From positions 372,001 through 436,000 of the forward strand of contig NZ_FNBP01000002.1 of assembly GCF_900102535.1 (NCBI RefSeq): a DNA stretch of 64,000 bases, in the 5' to 3' direction. The notes beneath the pieces are model-generated. The model was not told the origin of the DNA, ran no database searches, and saw nothing but the letters and a program-made list of their open reading frames with translations. Shown here one piece after another: positions 1 through 9,514 of the stretch. Position 1 is the first letter of the stretch. The number at the start of each line of letters is the position of its first letter. A program made the translations under genes and the position numbers. This DNA is from Sulfitobacter delicatus. Lineage in GTDB: Bacteria; Pseudomonadota; Alphaproteobacteria; Rhodobacterales; Rhodobacteraceae.

Positions 1-671
1 CAATGGCCGGTCAGGCGGCCCCTTGTCGTCTGGCCCTGCTGCTGGCGCTTGATGTCTCAAGTTCGGTCGACCCCGAGGAAGACAAGTTGCAGCGCGGGGG
101 TCTTGCCGCCGCGCTGCGCAGCCCTGAGGTCGCCCGCGCGTTCTTTGCAGATGACGCGCCGGTGGCCTTGGCGGCATATGAATGGTCAGGGCAGAGCCAC
201 CAGAAAGTCGTTCTGGACTGGACGCTGATCGACCACCCCGATGCGCTTTTGCGAGCGGCGGATACCATCGACGCAAGCCAACGCAGCGCGACCACTTTGC
301 CAACCGCTATGGGTCATGCCCTGCGCTTTGGTGCCACTTATTTTGACCAAGCTCCCCGCTGTGATGCCCGAACACTCGATATGGCGGGTGACGGGCAGAA
401 CAACGAAGGCTTTGGCCCGCTGACGGCTTATGACGACCCCGCTTTTGCAGGAATCACCGTGAATGGGCTGGTGGTCAACGCAGCAGATTTTGAGGGCGAG
501 ATCGGGCTGATCGGCTTTTACCGCAGAGAAGTCCTGCATGGGCCGGGGGCCTTTATGGTGATTGCCACGGGGTTTGCCGATTTTGAGCGGGCCATGCGGG
601 CCAAGTTGATCCGTGAGGTCAGCCCCGCAACGCTCGGTGCCCTGCCCCGCGCACTGGAGCGTAATGGATGA
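1..671 (+). CDS. DUF1194 (VWA-like) protein, 5' end cut by the window
   Basis: The protein is a member of the DUF1194 family, which has a von Willebrand factor A-like fold and is exported. The visible sequence opens almost directly on the first beta strand (CRLALLLALDVSSSVD), carrying a MIDAS-like DxSxS motif, and later has DMAGDGQNNEG. Family members normally start with a signal peptide ahead of this strand, so the ATG at position 3 is probably internal and the true start lies left of the window. The stop codon overlaps the start of the next gene (ATGA, 668-671), and that gene is a paralogue, so the two are probably translated together. The ligand and role of DUF1194 proteins are not known to me. 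Confidence 0.85.
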   Translation, partial: MAGQAAPCRLALLLALDVSSSVDPEEDKLQRGGLAAALRSPEVARAFFADDAPVALAAYEWSGQSHQKVVLDWTLIDHPDALLRAADTIDASQRSATTLPTAMGHALRFGATYFDQAPRCDARTLDMAGDGQNNEGFGPLTAYDDPAFAGITVNGLVVNAADFEGEIGLIGFYRREVLHGPGAFMVIATGFADFERAMRAKLIREVSPATLGALPRALERNG

Positions 672-1399
672 TCCGCGCAGTCTTCACCTTGATCGCATTG
701 CTGACTGTGCCTTTGGGGGCTGAGGCCGCCTGCCGTCAAGCCTTAGCCCTTGGTCTGGATGTGTCCGGCTCGGTCGATGCGCGGGAGTACCGCCAGCAGA
801 TTGACGGGCTTGCCCAAGCGCTAACCGATCAGCGGGTGCAGGCGGCATTGCTGGCGCTGCCGGGCCACGCCGTTGATCTGCTGGTCTATGAATGGAGCGG
901 CCCGGGTGATCAGGCGGTGATCCTACCTTGGACGACAATTGCTAATGCTGAAACGCTGGAGGGCGTCACTTTCCAGTTGCGCAGCACGACCCGGCGCGTC
1001 ACGACCCCCGGCACGGCACTTGGCACCGCGATGCAACTGGGCGCGCAGTTGCTGGCTGCGCGCTCAGGCTGCGCGAAACATACGCTGGATATTTCTGGCG
1101 ACGGCATCTCAAACTTCGGGCCGCGGCCTCGGGACATAGGCGAGAGCCTCGAAGCAAGCGGGGTGACAATCAATGCGCTGGTGATCGGCGCCGATAATCC
1201 GGCCTCCGGCGACAGCCGGCAGGCCGAGATTGGCAGCCTGTCGTCCTATTTCCGCGCCGAGGTCATCCTCGGCCCGGATTCTTTTGTTCAAACGGCGCTT
1301 GGCTTTGACGACTACGCCCGCGCCATGGCCGAGAAACTGCTGCGCGAGCTGGACGGGCTGGTCTTTTCCGAACTGGTCCTGCCCGCTCACGCTGACTAA
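668..1399 (+). CDS. DUF1194 (VWA-like) secreted protein
   Basis: This 243-residue protein is a second DUF1194 member. Residues 1-20 form a signal peptide ending near AEA, followed by CRQALALGLDVSGSVD with the DxSxS part of a MIDAS-like metal site, and later DISGDGISNFG, the counterpart of DMAGDGQNNEG in the gene before it. It should be exported to the periplasm. It overlaps the preceding paralogue by four bases. The two have clearly diverged in sequence while keeping all landmark motifs, which suggests an old tandem duplication. Function unknown; metal or protein binding is inferred only from the fold. Confidence 0.88.
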   Translation: MIRAVFTLIALLTVPLGAEAACRQALALGLDVSGSVDAREYRQQIDGLAQALTDQRVQAALLALPGHAVDLLVYEWSGPGDQAVILPWTTIANAETLEGVTFQLRSTTRRVTTPGTALGTAMQLGAQLLAARSGCAKHTLDISGDGISNFGPRPRDIGESLEASGVTINALVIGADNPASGDSRQAEIGSLSSYFRAEVILGPDSFVQTALGFDDYARAMAEKLLRELDGLVFSELVLPAHAD

Positions 1400-1409
1400 G
1401 ACCCGCAGC

Positions 1410-1910
1410 TTAATAGATGTAGCGGATCTGATCTGACCAATAGCGCTCCATCCGCTTGAGCGAACGTGTGATGTCTTCGATCCCCGCATCGCCCAACACG
1501 CCTTTGGTTTCCATCCCGTCGGCATGGCGCGAGAAGAGGTCTGATACCACATCGCGAATGTAGCGCCCGCGCTCGGTCAGCCGCACACGGACGGAGCGGC
1601 GGTCAATCTCGCAGCGCTGGTGGTGCATATAGCCCATCTCGACCAACTTCTTGAGGTTATAGCTGACGTTGCTGCCCTGATAGTAACCGCGGCTTTTTAA
1701 CTCGCCCGCCGTCACTTCATTGTCGCCGATGTTGAACAGCAGCAACGCTTGCACGGCGTTGATCTCCAACACACCGACGCGTTCAAACTCATCCTTGATG
1801 ACGTCCAGAAGCAGGCGGTGCAGCCGCTCCACCAATGACAGGGCTTCAAGGTAGCCGACCATGAAGCCTTTCACAGCATAGGGCTGCGTGGCGGGGTCTT
1901 GAATGCTCAT
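1410..1910 (-). CDS. MarR-family winged-helix regulator
   Basis: This is a 166-residue transcription factor of the MarR group. The helix-turn-helix lies in the stretch NIGDNEVTAGELKSRGYYQG, followed by the wing containing the family's DRRSVRVRLTERG signature. I chose the ATG at 1910 (MSIQDPATQ) because GGAG stands eight bases upstream; an in-frame TTG at 1928 is less likely. A gapped inverted repeat sits just upstream of the ribosome-binding site, so autoregulation is plausible. It is convergent with the DUF1194 pair. The sequence resembles the alphaproteobacterial MarR-like regulators related to LdtR, but that assignment is only a suggestion. The inducer and regulon cannot be read from the sequence. 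Confidence 0.85.
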   Translation of the reverse strand: MSIQDPATQPYAVKGFMVGYLEALSLVERLHRLLLDVIKDEFERVGVLEINAVQALLLFNIGDNEVTAGELKSRGYYQGSNVSYNLKKLVEMGYMHHQRCEIDRRSVRVRLTERGRYIRDVVSDLFSRHADGMETKGVLGDAGIEDITRSLKRMERYWSDQIRYIY

Positions 1911-1923
1911 GCGTTGTCTCCGA

Positions 1924-1938
1924 CTCAATCTGGTTGAG
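1924..1938. promoter_or_regulatory. Inverted repeat ahead of the MarR-type gene
   Basis: CTCAA, five unpaired bases, then TTGAG. The dyad lies 14 bases upstream of the chosen start and next to the Shine-Dalgarno sequence, where a bound dimer would block transcription. Its role as an autoregulatory operator is inferred. Confidence 0.35.
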
Positions 1939-2017
1939 CCGGAAACTGAACAATAAAACAGAATAATTCGTTAAACTGGCCTGAAGCTAACGTTCGCCGA
2001 AATAGCGCGCGCCAAAG

Positions 2018-2284
2018 TCAGCCGCGCGCTTCAGTCAAATGGCCGCGTATATCGCTCACCAATCCTGCATATTTTTCGGGCGCCTCGGCCTGTCCGCTGA
2101 CCCAGAGATACAGGTCGTGGTCGTTCTCATTCAGCATCTGATCATAGAGCGTCAGCCCGGCGTCATCCATCTGCGGCAACCGCGCTTCGGCATAGGCCGA
2201 CAGGATCAGGTCCATCTCTTTGATCCCGCGCCGCATGGAGCGCATCTGCAGACGTTTGAGGCGGTGTTCAGGGGCTTCAGACAT
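2018..2284 (-). CDS. sdhE: Succinate dehydrogenase assembly factor SdhE
   Basis: An 88-residue protein of the SdhE/Sdh5 (DUF339) family. These small helical proteins help attach FAD covalently to the flavoprotein subunit of succinate dehydrogenase in the cytoplasm. The hallmark RGxxE motif is present (R19, G20, E23, in RRGIKEMD), as is the later acidic segment LNENDHDLYLWV. Length is normal for the family. It overlaps the end of the upstream XRE regulator gene by eight bases, so the pair is almost certainly co-transcribed. Confidence 0.93.
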   Translation of the reverse strand: MSEAPEHRLKRLQMRSMRRGIKEMDLILSAYAEARLPQMDDAGLTLYDQMLNENDHDLYLWVSGQAEAPEKYAGLVSDIRGHLTEARG

Positions 2285-2678
2285 CGGCAGGCTCCGACAT
2301 CAGGCGGCGGATGCGCTTTTCGAGCTTGCCCACGGCCTCAGCCTTTTTCAGCAGATCGGTTCGCAGCGCGCGCACATCGACCAGCACATCCTCCAGATCA
2401 CCCCGCCGTGCGGCCGCGCCGTCTTCGGGCGCGTCAACCCCTTCGCCTTCGCCGTTGATCAGCCACATCATGGAGACATTCAACAACCCGGCCAGCATCG
2501 ACAGGCGGTTGGCGCGGGGCTCTGACAAGTCTTCCTCCCAACCGCGCAGCGTGGAAAGCCGCACGCCTAAACGTTTCGCCAACACCGCTTGCGTCATGCC
2601 AGTTTGCTCACGCGCCGCCGCGACACGGTCGCCAAAAGTGGCAGCGTCGGGGCCGTACCAGTCAATCTCGTCACTCAT
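2277..2678 (-). CDS. XRE-family helix-turn-helix protein
   Basis: A 133-residue DNA-binding protein. An HTH_3 domain covers about residues 15-70 (FGDRVAAAREQTGMTQAVLAKRLGV), followed by an acidic linker and a C-terminal Lys/Arg-rich helix that could form a coiled coil. The ATG at 2678 is preferred over an upstream in-frame codon because GGAG precedes it. The gene runs into sdhE with an eight-base overlap and is divergent from the aminotransferase gene, the two starts being 85 bases apart. Targets unknown; coupling to sdhE suggests a housekeeping role. Confidence 0.88.
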   Translation of the reverse strand: MSDEIDWYGPDAATFGDRVAAAREQTGMTQAVLAKRLGVRLSTLRGWEEDLSEPRANRLSMLAGLLNVSMMWLINGEGEGVDAPEDGAAARRGDLEDVLVDVRALRTDLLKKAEAVGKLEKRIRRLMSEPADV

Positions 2679-2730
2679 GCTTGCTCTCCTGACAGACACC
2701 CTTGCCGGGTGCGGGGGCGGCCCCTATTAA

Positions 2731-3966
<1,236 letters not shown>

Positions 3967-3977
3967 GGACGAAACCA

Positions 3978-4379
3978 ATGGCGGGCGATCTTCCAGACTA
4001 TTACTTCCGGGTCCGCGACAACGGCGCGGCGGTGTTTCGGCTCGATTCCGAAAACCGCCAGCGTCGGATCGAGATGGATCAGATCGCCGTGGTCAATATT
4101 CGCAATGGCGAGGTGAAACCGCACGGTCTTCACCGGCTAACCGAGACAGATGAGGCCGAGATCTCCCGCTGGATCGAAGCCCGCCGAGAGACCCTCGCCG
4201 CCCGCGAAATCGACGACATCCGCCGGGCGGTGGATCATTTAAACCTTACGACCCAATGGGTACAGTCCCGCGCCACGGATGAACAGCTTGACGCTGTAAC
4301 CGATGACCTCCTGCTGGCCATGCATGACCTGCGCAGCACGTTGGTGCGGAAAAAGGCTGACCGTATGGGTCGCGGGTAG
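3978..4379 (+). CDS. Hypothetical protein behind aatA
   Basis: A 133-residue soluble protein with no domain that I recognise. It starts MAGDLPDYYFRVRDNGAAVFRLD, which reads like a small beta-rich module, and continues into charged helices (ISRWIEARRETLAAREIDDIRR) that may form a coiled coil. The ATG at 3978 has an AAGGA Shine-Dalgarno; the longer reading frame that begins inside aatA is less likely. Eleven bases separate it from aatA, so it is probably in the same transcript. It is convergent with the MATE exporter gene. Confidence 0.7.
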   Translation: MAGDLPDYYFRVRDNGAAVFRLDSENRQRRIEMDQIAVVNIRNGEVKPHGLHRLTETDEAEISRWIEARRETLAAREIDDIRRAVDHLNLTTQWVQSRATDEQLDAVTDDLLLAMHDLRSTLVRKKADRMGRG

Positions 4380-4416
4380 CAGGCGGCTAACCGGTGCTTT
4401 TTGGCCTAAGAAGAAA

Positions 4417-5772
4417 TCAGAACGGCATCTTCTTAATCGTGTGTTTCCAGAACCGCAGGTTCAGCAACACGCCGGCAACGCCGAGCCCGGCCACCAGCCC
4501 AGCCCAGATGCCCATCGCGCCGAACCCCAGTGTGAAGCCCAGCAGATAGGAACAGGGCATGCCGACCAGCCAATAGCTAATCGCGGCCATGATCATCGGC
4601 ATCTGCGTGTCTTGCACGCCGCGCAGCAGGCCCAAAGCCACCACCTGCGCGCCGTCGACCAGTTGGAAAAGCGCGGCCATCACCAAGAGCCCAGTGCCGA
4701 TGGCGAGAATTTCCATACGCGCCGGCTCATCCTCCTGCATGAAGACCGAGATCAGCGGCTCCGGCCAGCCTACGAAGCCGACCATGGTCACAAGGGCAAA
4801 GACCAGCGACAGCGCAGTCACAATCACCGCACCCCGCGCCATATGCTGCACATCACGGCGCCCATAGGCATTGCCCGCGCGGATCGTGGCAACATTGCTT
4901 AGACCAAGGTGTACCATGAAGGTCAGTGAAGCGAGTTGGATCGCAATCCCATGCGCCGCCAGCGGGATCGTCCCCAGCCAGCCCATCATCAGCGATGACG
5001 CGGCAAAGAGCCCGACTTCGCTAAGCGTGGTTAGGCCAATGGGCAGACCAAGCGTAAAGACCCGCTTCAACATCTGCGTATCTGCGCGCCAAAGCCGGAC
5101 GAACAGACTGTGCTGCGGCAGAGCGATCAGCACATAGATAACCACCCCGATCAGCGAGACAAACTGCGTCGTGACCGAAGCCACCGCCGCCCCCATGACG
5201 CCCAGTTCCGGCGCGCCCCAATTGCCGAAGATCAGCGCGTAATTGGCCAGCACATTCACGCCAGCGGCAAGCAGGGTGATCCAAAGCACGACCTGCGTGC
5301 GCTCCAACGCCGCAAGGTAGGATTTTAACACCATCACCAAAAGCGCCGGTACAATGCCCCAGCCTGCAATTGACAGATACCCGCCCGCCGTCTCGGCAAG
5401 GTTCGGCCCCTGCCCCAGCAGTCCCAGCACCGGCGTCGACCAGACCATCGCGGGCAGCGCGATCATGGCGAAACCTACGGACAACCACAGCCCCATGCGC
5501 GTGGCCCGGCGCAGTCCGATCTCATCATTCTCGGCGTCATAGGCGGCTACCAATGGCATCACTGCCATGGCAAAGCCCGAGCCAAAGATGAACAGGACAA
5601 AGAAATAGGTGCTCCCAAGAACCACGGCGGCGAGCGCCTCAACCGAATACCAGCCCAGCATCACGGTATCGGTTACCCCAATTGCCATCTGCGCCAGATG
5701 TCCGCCAATCAGCGGCAGGCCGAGCGTTAGGATCGCGCGGATATGGTTTCGGTTTGTCATCGGTGTCTTCAT
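4417..5772 (-). CDS. MATE-family multidrug efflux transporter
   Basis: A 451-residue inner-membrane protein with about twelve hydrophobic segments arranged as two homologous halves, as expected for the multidrug and toxin extrusion family, which uses a Na+ or H+ gradient to export organic cations. The N-terminal half starts LGLPLIGGHLAQMAIGVTDTVMLGWYS, a typical MATE opening, and the second half starts LGLPIGLTTLSEVGLFAASSLMMGWLG. The ATG at 5772 has AAGG eight bases upstream. The closest type is the NorM-like group. Substrate not predictable. Confidence 0.92.
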   Translation of the reverse strand: MKTPMTNRNHIRAILTLGLPLIGGHLAQMAIGVTDTVMLGWYSVEALAAVVLGSTYFFVLFIFGSGFAMAVMPLVAAYDAENDEIGLRRATRMGLWLSVGFAMIALPAMVWSTPVLGLLGQGPNLAETAGGYLSIAGWGIVPALLVMVLKSYLAALERTQVVLWITLLAAGVNVLANYALIFGNWGAPELGVMGAAVASVTTQFVSLIGVVIYVLIALPQHSLFVRLWRADTQMLKRVFTLGLPIGLTTLSEVGLFAASSLMMGWLGTIPLAAHGIAIQLASLTFMVHLGLSNVATIRAGNAYGRRDVQHMARGAVIVTALSLVFALVTMVGFVGWPEPLISVFMQEDEPARMEILAIGTGLLVMAALFQLVDGAQVVALGLLRGVQDTQMPMIMAAISYWLVGMPCSYLLGFTLGFGAMGIWAGLVAGLGVAGVLLNLRFWKHTIKKMPF

Positions 5773-5921
5773 GCAAAAGCCTTACGCCGCGCCATTGAAA
5801 AGGGGAAGTCTGCTTTTGCCGCTCCTACTGCAGCCTGAAACGTTTAGCATCAGCGCCCAAAGCCATGTATTCCTTGCAAAACTTCCGCAAAACGGCAAAA
5901 CTAAACGCGGGAGGGGTCGCC

Positions 5922-6803
5922 ATGGAGCCGACAAGGACCGAGACGCGCCACGTCAACGGGCAGGATATTTTCCTGCGCTACTGGGGCGACGAGAGCTTAC
6001 CCCCCCTGTTGCTGCTACATGGCTTTCCCGAATACGGCGGCGCTTGGGTCGACCTCGCCCCCTACCTCTGCGCGCATTTCCATTGCATCGCGCCGGACCA
6101 ACGCGGTTATGGCCAAAGCAGCGCGCCCGAAGGGATCGAGCCTTACGCGATGGCGCATCTCATGGCCGATATGGCGGCACTGCTTGGCGACAAGCCCGCT
6201 ACGGTGCTCGGGCATGACTGGGGGGCTTCGGTGGCCTATGCGCTGGCGATGTTCCGGCCGGAGCTTGTCGAACGGCTGATCGTCCTTAACGGCGTCCACC
6301 CTGTTCCCTTTCAGAAAGCCCTTGCAACCGGGGGCGCGCAAACCAAAGCGTCGCAATATATTCCCGTGCTGCGCAAGGAAGGCAGCTCGCGCAAGCTCTC
6401 TGTCGACGACTTCGCAGGTCTGCTCGAACTCTTCTCCGCCAATATGGACCTCAGCTGGCTTACCCCCGAACGCCGCGCGGCATACCACGCCGAATGGGGT
6501 CGTCCGGGGCGGATGCGGGCGATGATCAACTGGTATCGTGCCTCGCCCCTGCAGGTCGCCGAACCGGGCCGCCCGATCAGCCTGCCGGGCTTCCCGACCG
6601 AACGCCTGCAGGTCCGCTGTCCACATCTGCTGATTTGGGGGAGTGAAGACACAGCGCTGCTGCCAGAGGCGACAGAGGGGTTGGAGTTATTTGCGGCCGA
6701 CCTCACCCGTGTTGAGATTGAAGGCGCCGATCACTGGCTGCACCACCAAAAGCCTAAGGAAGTTGCCGAGGCAATCTTGGACTGTGTCGGCGTAGACTTG
6801 TAA
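5922..6803 (+). CDS. Alpha/beta hydrolase, epoxide-hydrolase-like
   Basis: A 293-residue soluble alpha/beta hydrolase. The motifs fit the epoxide hydrolase/haloacetate dehalogenase branch: HGFPE (33-37) for the oxyanion hole, DQRGYGQS at about 59-66, nucleophile aspartate D99 in GHDWGAS, a late acidic residue in GSEDTALLP, and the catalytic histidine in ADHWLHHQKP. An aspartate in the nucleophile elbow points to an ester-intermediate mechanism rather than a serine esterase. The ATG at 5922 follows GGAGGGG; an in-frame ATG at 5865 lacks such a site. The natural substrate is unknown. Confidence 0.88.
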   Translation: MEPTRTETRHVNGQDIFLRYWGDESLPPLLLLHGFPEYGGAWVDLAPYLCAHFHCIAPDQRGYGQSSAPEGIEPYAMAHLMADMAALLGDKPATVLGHDWGASVAYALAMFRPELVERLIVLNGVHPVPFQKALATGGAQTKASQYIPVLRKEGSSRKLSVDDFAGLLELFSANMDLSWLTPERRAAYHAEWGRPGRMRAMINWYRASPLQVAEPGRPISLPGFPTERLQVRCPHLLIWGSEDTALLPEATEGLELFAADLTRVEIEGADHWLHHQKPKEVAEAILDCVGVDL

Positions 6804-6817
6804 AATGTATCCATGAA

Positions 6818-6835
6818 TGTATATTCAAATATACA
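6818..6835. promoter_or_regulatory. Perfect palindrome, probable Phd operator
   Basis: TGTATATTCAAATATACA consists of two perfect 8-base arms separated by CA. It lies 14 bases ahead of the antitoxin start in a markedly AT-rich gap. A further TGTAT half-site occurs at 6806-6810. Phd-type antitoxins bind such paired palindromes to repress their own operon; the assignment here is by position and symmetry. Confidence 0.65.
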
Positions 6836-6849
6836 CTCAGGAGCGCAAC

Positions 6850-7098
6850 ATGACTCGTATCCACACCAACCACATCGCTACAATGACCGAAATGCGCGAA
6901 CCGCATAAGGTGCTGGAACGCTCCGGCGGCAAGCCCGTCGCGGTAATGAAAAACTCGCGTTGTGTGGGATATTTTGTCCCGGCGGAAGCGACGTTGCAGG
7001 AAGAGCCGCGGGTGGCCACATTGGATGAGGTGATGCAGAGTCTCGAGCGTCGAAAGCACATGAACCAGCCGGTTCTTGACTATCTGAAAGACAAATGA
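6850..7098 (+). CDS. phd: Phd/YefM-type antitoxin
   Basis: An 82-residue antitoxin. The N-terminal part (TEMREPHKVLERSGGKPVAVMKNSRCVGYFVPAEA) is a standard Phd/YefM DNA-binding fold, and the charged C-terminal tail (RRKHMNQPVLDYLKDK) is the part that in this family wraps and neutralises the toxin. AGGAG precedes the ATG at 6850. The stop overlaps the toxin start by four bases (ATGA), the usual coupling that keeps antitoxin in excess. An operator-like palindrome lies directly upstream. Confidence 0.9.
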   Translation: MTRIHTNHIATMTEMREPHKVLERSGGKPVAVMKNSRCVGYFVPAEATLQEEPRVATLDEVMQSLERRKHMNQPVLDYLKDK

Positions 7099-7472
7099 GT
7101 TTTGTCCTTCTAACGCCCGACCTGGTCGTCCAACTGCATGATGCCGCACTGAACCCCGGCGAGCTACAAGGAATGGCGATGGACAAGTCGCTTGAGAGTG
7201 CTCTCGCGCGGGTGGAGAACCGGCTCGTATACGGTATGATCAACGACGTTTTCGACCTCGCCGCTGCCTATTGCGTAGCGGTAGCGACAGGCCATGTTTT
7301 CAACGATGCGAATAAGCGCACTGCTTATCTCGCGCTTGATATCTGCCTTGATCTCAATGGCGTTCAACTCGATTACGAGACCATCGAGGCCGGTGACCTG
7401 ATCCGCGACGTCGCACAGCGGCGCATCGACGAAGACAGCCTCGCCACATGGCTCCGCGCCAAAGCCACCTGA
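7095..7472 (+). CDS. doc: Doc-type Fic-fold toxin
   Basis: A 125-residue toxin of the death-on-curing family. The catalytic loop HVFNDANKRT (from H67) matches the Doc signature HxFx[DN][AG]NKR, in which the GNGR end of AMPylating Fic enzymes is changed. Characterised Doc inactivates elongation factor EF-Tu by phosphorylating it, stopping translation; that activity is presumed here because all motif residues are intact. The gene overlaps the antitoxin gene by four bases and ends 86 bases before parE. Length is normal for the family. Confidence 0.92.
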   Translation: MSFVLLTPDLVVQLHDAALNPGELQGMAMDKSLESALARVENRLVYGMINDVFDLAAAYCVAVATGHVFNDANKRTAYLALDICLDLNGVQLDYETIEAGDLIRDVAQRRIDEDSLATWLRAKAT

Positions 7473-7558
7473 ATCCACCCGACCTTGCAAAGCATGATTG
7501 CCCCCGGCGCGTGGGACTGTCAAAATGCCCCTCAATCACAAACAAAGAGCAGGCCCGC

Positions 7559-9514
7559 ATGACCGACCTTCTTTCCGGCCAGGAACCCACAGATTACGAC
7601 GCCTCCTCCATCGAAGTGCTGGAGGGGCTGGAGCCCGTCCGCAAGCGCCCCGGCATGTATATCGGCGGCACCGACGAGCGCGCGCTGCACCATCTGGTGG
7701 CCGAGGTGCTCGACAACTCCATGGACGAAGCCGTCGCGGGCCATGCCACGCGCATTGAGGTCGAGCTGCACGCCGATTACGCCGTCACCATCCGCGACAA
7801 CGGGCGCGGCATCCCGATTGATCCGCACCCGAAATTCCCCGAAAAATCCGCGCTCGAAGTGATCCTTTGTACGCTGCACGCAGGCGGCAAATTCTCGGGC
7901 AAAGCCTATCAGACCTCGGGCGGTCTGCATGGGGTTGGTGCCTCGGTCGTCAACGCGCTGTCTGATTCCATGGTGGTGCAGGTCGCACGGAACCGCGAAC
8001 TCTTCGAGCAACGCTTCTCCCGCGGCATCCCCCAAGGCCCGGTCGAGAAAATCGGCGCCGCCCCCAACCGGCGCGGCACCACCGTCACCTTCCACGCCGA
8101 CGAGCAGATCTTCGGCGCGCATCGGTTCAAACCCTCGCGCCTGCTCAAGATGGTGCGCTCCAAAGCCTATCTCTTTTCCGGCGTCGAAATCCGCTGGAAG
8201 TCCGAGATCGAAGACGGTGACACGCCGATGGAAGCCACCTTCCACTTCCCCGGCGGCCTTGCCGACTACCTGCGCGAAACGCTCGGCAAATCAACCACCT
8301 ACGCCGAGAACCCCTTTGCCGGCACCGTGGAGTTCCAAGAACGCTTTGGCGTGCCGGGCAAGGTCGAATGGGCGATCAACTGGACCCCTGCCCGCGACGG
8401 TTTCATCCAGTCCTACTGTAACACCGTCCCAACGCCCGAAGGCGGCACCCACGAAGGCGGCTTCTGGGCCGCGATCCTCAAGGGCATCCGCGCCTATGGC
8501 GAACTGGCGAACAACCGCAAGGCCAAGGACATCACCCGCGACGACCTGATCACCGGCGGCTGCGCGCTGGTATCCTGCTTCATCCGCGAGCCGGAATTCG
8601 TCGGCCAAACCAAAGACCGCCTCGCCACCACCGAGGCCGCGCGTCTGGTGGAAAACGCGGTGCGCGACCACTTTGACAACTGGCTGGCGGCGGACACGAA
8701 ATCCGCCGGCGCGATCCTCGATTTCCTCGTGCTGCGCGCCGAAGAGCGGATGCGCCGCCGTCAGGAGAAAGAGACCGCCCGCAAATCCGCCACCAAGAAA
8801 CTGCGCCTGCCCGGCAAGCTGACCGACTGCACCAGCAAGACCCGCGAAGGCACGGAACTGTTCATCGTCGAGGGCGACTCGGCGGGCGGCTCGGGCAAGG
8901 GCGCGCGCAACCGCAACACCCAAGCGCTGCTGCCGCTGAAGGGTAAAATCCTCAACGTGCTCGGCGCGGCCTCCAGCAAGATCACCACCAACGCCGAAAT
9001 CAACGACCTCTGCGAAGCGCTTGGCGTCGGCATGGGCACCAAGTTCAACCTTGACGATCTGCGCTATGACAAGATCATCATCATGACCGACGCCGACGTC
9101 GACGGCGCGCATATTGCCTCGCTGTTGATGACGTTTTTCTTCACCCAAATGCGCCCGCTGATCGATGCCGGGCATCTGTACCTCGCCTGCCCGCCGCTCT
9201 TCCGCCTGACCCAAGGCGCCAAGCGGGTCTATTGCTTGGACGAGGCCGAGAAAAACATGTGGTTGGAGAAGGGCTTGGGCGGCAAAGGCAAGATCGACGT
9301 AAGCCGGTTTAAAGGTCTGGGTGAGATGGACGCCAAGGACCTCAAAGAGACCACGATGGACCCCGAGACCCGCAAGCTTATTCGCGTGACTGTGGATGAG
9401 GACGTGCCGGGGGAGACCGGGGATTTGGTGGAGCGCTTAATGGGGAAGAAGCCGGAGATGCGCTTTGCGTATATTCAGCAGAATGCGCAGTTTGTGGAGG
9501 AGTTGGATGTTTGA
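7559..9514 (+). CDS. parE: DNA topoisomerase IV subunit B
   Basis: A 651-residue type IIA topoisomerase subunit that supplies the ATPase and TOPRIM parts of topoisomerase IV, which separates linked daughter chromosomes. Visible landmarks are the GHKL ATPase (VRKRPGMYIGG, DNSMDEA, DNGRGIPID, LHGVGASVVNALS), the transducer domain, and the TOPRIM domain (FIVEGDSAGGS, IIIMTDADVDGAHI). The ending QQNAQFVEELDV is typical of ParE rather than GyrB, as is the length. I chose the ATG at 7559 (MTDLLSGQEP); 37 extra in-frame codons upstream do not look like ParE. Its stop codon is shared with the start of the following NYN gene. Confidence 0.95.
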   Translation: MTDLLSGQEPTDYDASSIEVLEGLEPVRKRPGMYIGGTDERALHHLVAEVLDNSMDEAVAGHATRIEVELHADYAVTIRDNGRGIPIDPHPKFPEKSALEVILCTLHAGGKFSGKAYQTSGGLHGVGASVVNALSDSMVVQVARNRELFEQRFSRGIPQGPVEKIGAAPNRRGTTVTFHADEQIFGAHRFKPSRLLKMVRSKAYLFSGVEIRWKSEIEDGDTPMEATFHFPGGLADYLRETLGKSTTYAENPFAGTVEFQERFGVPGKVEWAINWTPARDGFIQSYCNTVPTPEGGTHEGGFWAAILKGIRAYGELANNRKAKDITRDDLITGGCALVSCFIREPEFVGQTKDRLATTEAARLVENAVRDHFDNWLAADTKSAGAILDFLVLRAEERMRRRQEKETARKSATKKLRLPGKLTDCTSKTREGTELFIVEGDSAGGSGKGARNRNTQALLPLKGKILNVLGAASSKITTNAEINDLCEALGVGMGTKFNLDDLRYDKIIIMTDADVDGAHIASLLMTFFFTQMRPLIDAGHLYLACPPLFRLTQGAKRVYCLDEAEKNMWLEKGLGGKGKIDVSRFKGLGEMDAKDLKETTMDPETRKLIRVTVDEDVPGETGDLVERLMGKKPEMRFAYIQQNAQFVEELDV

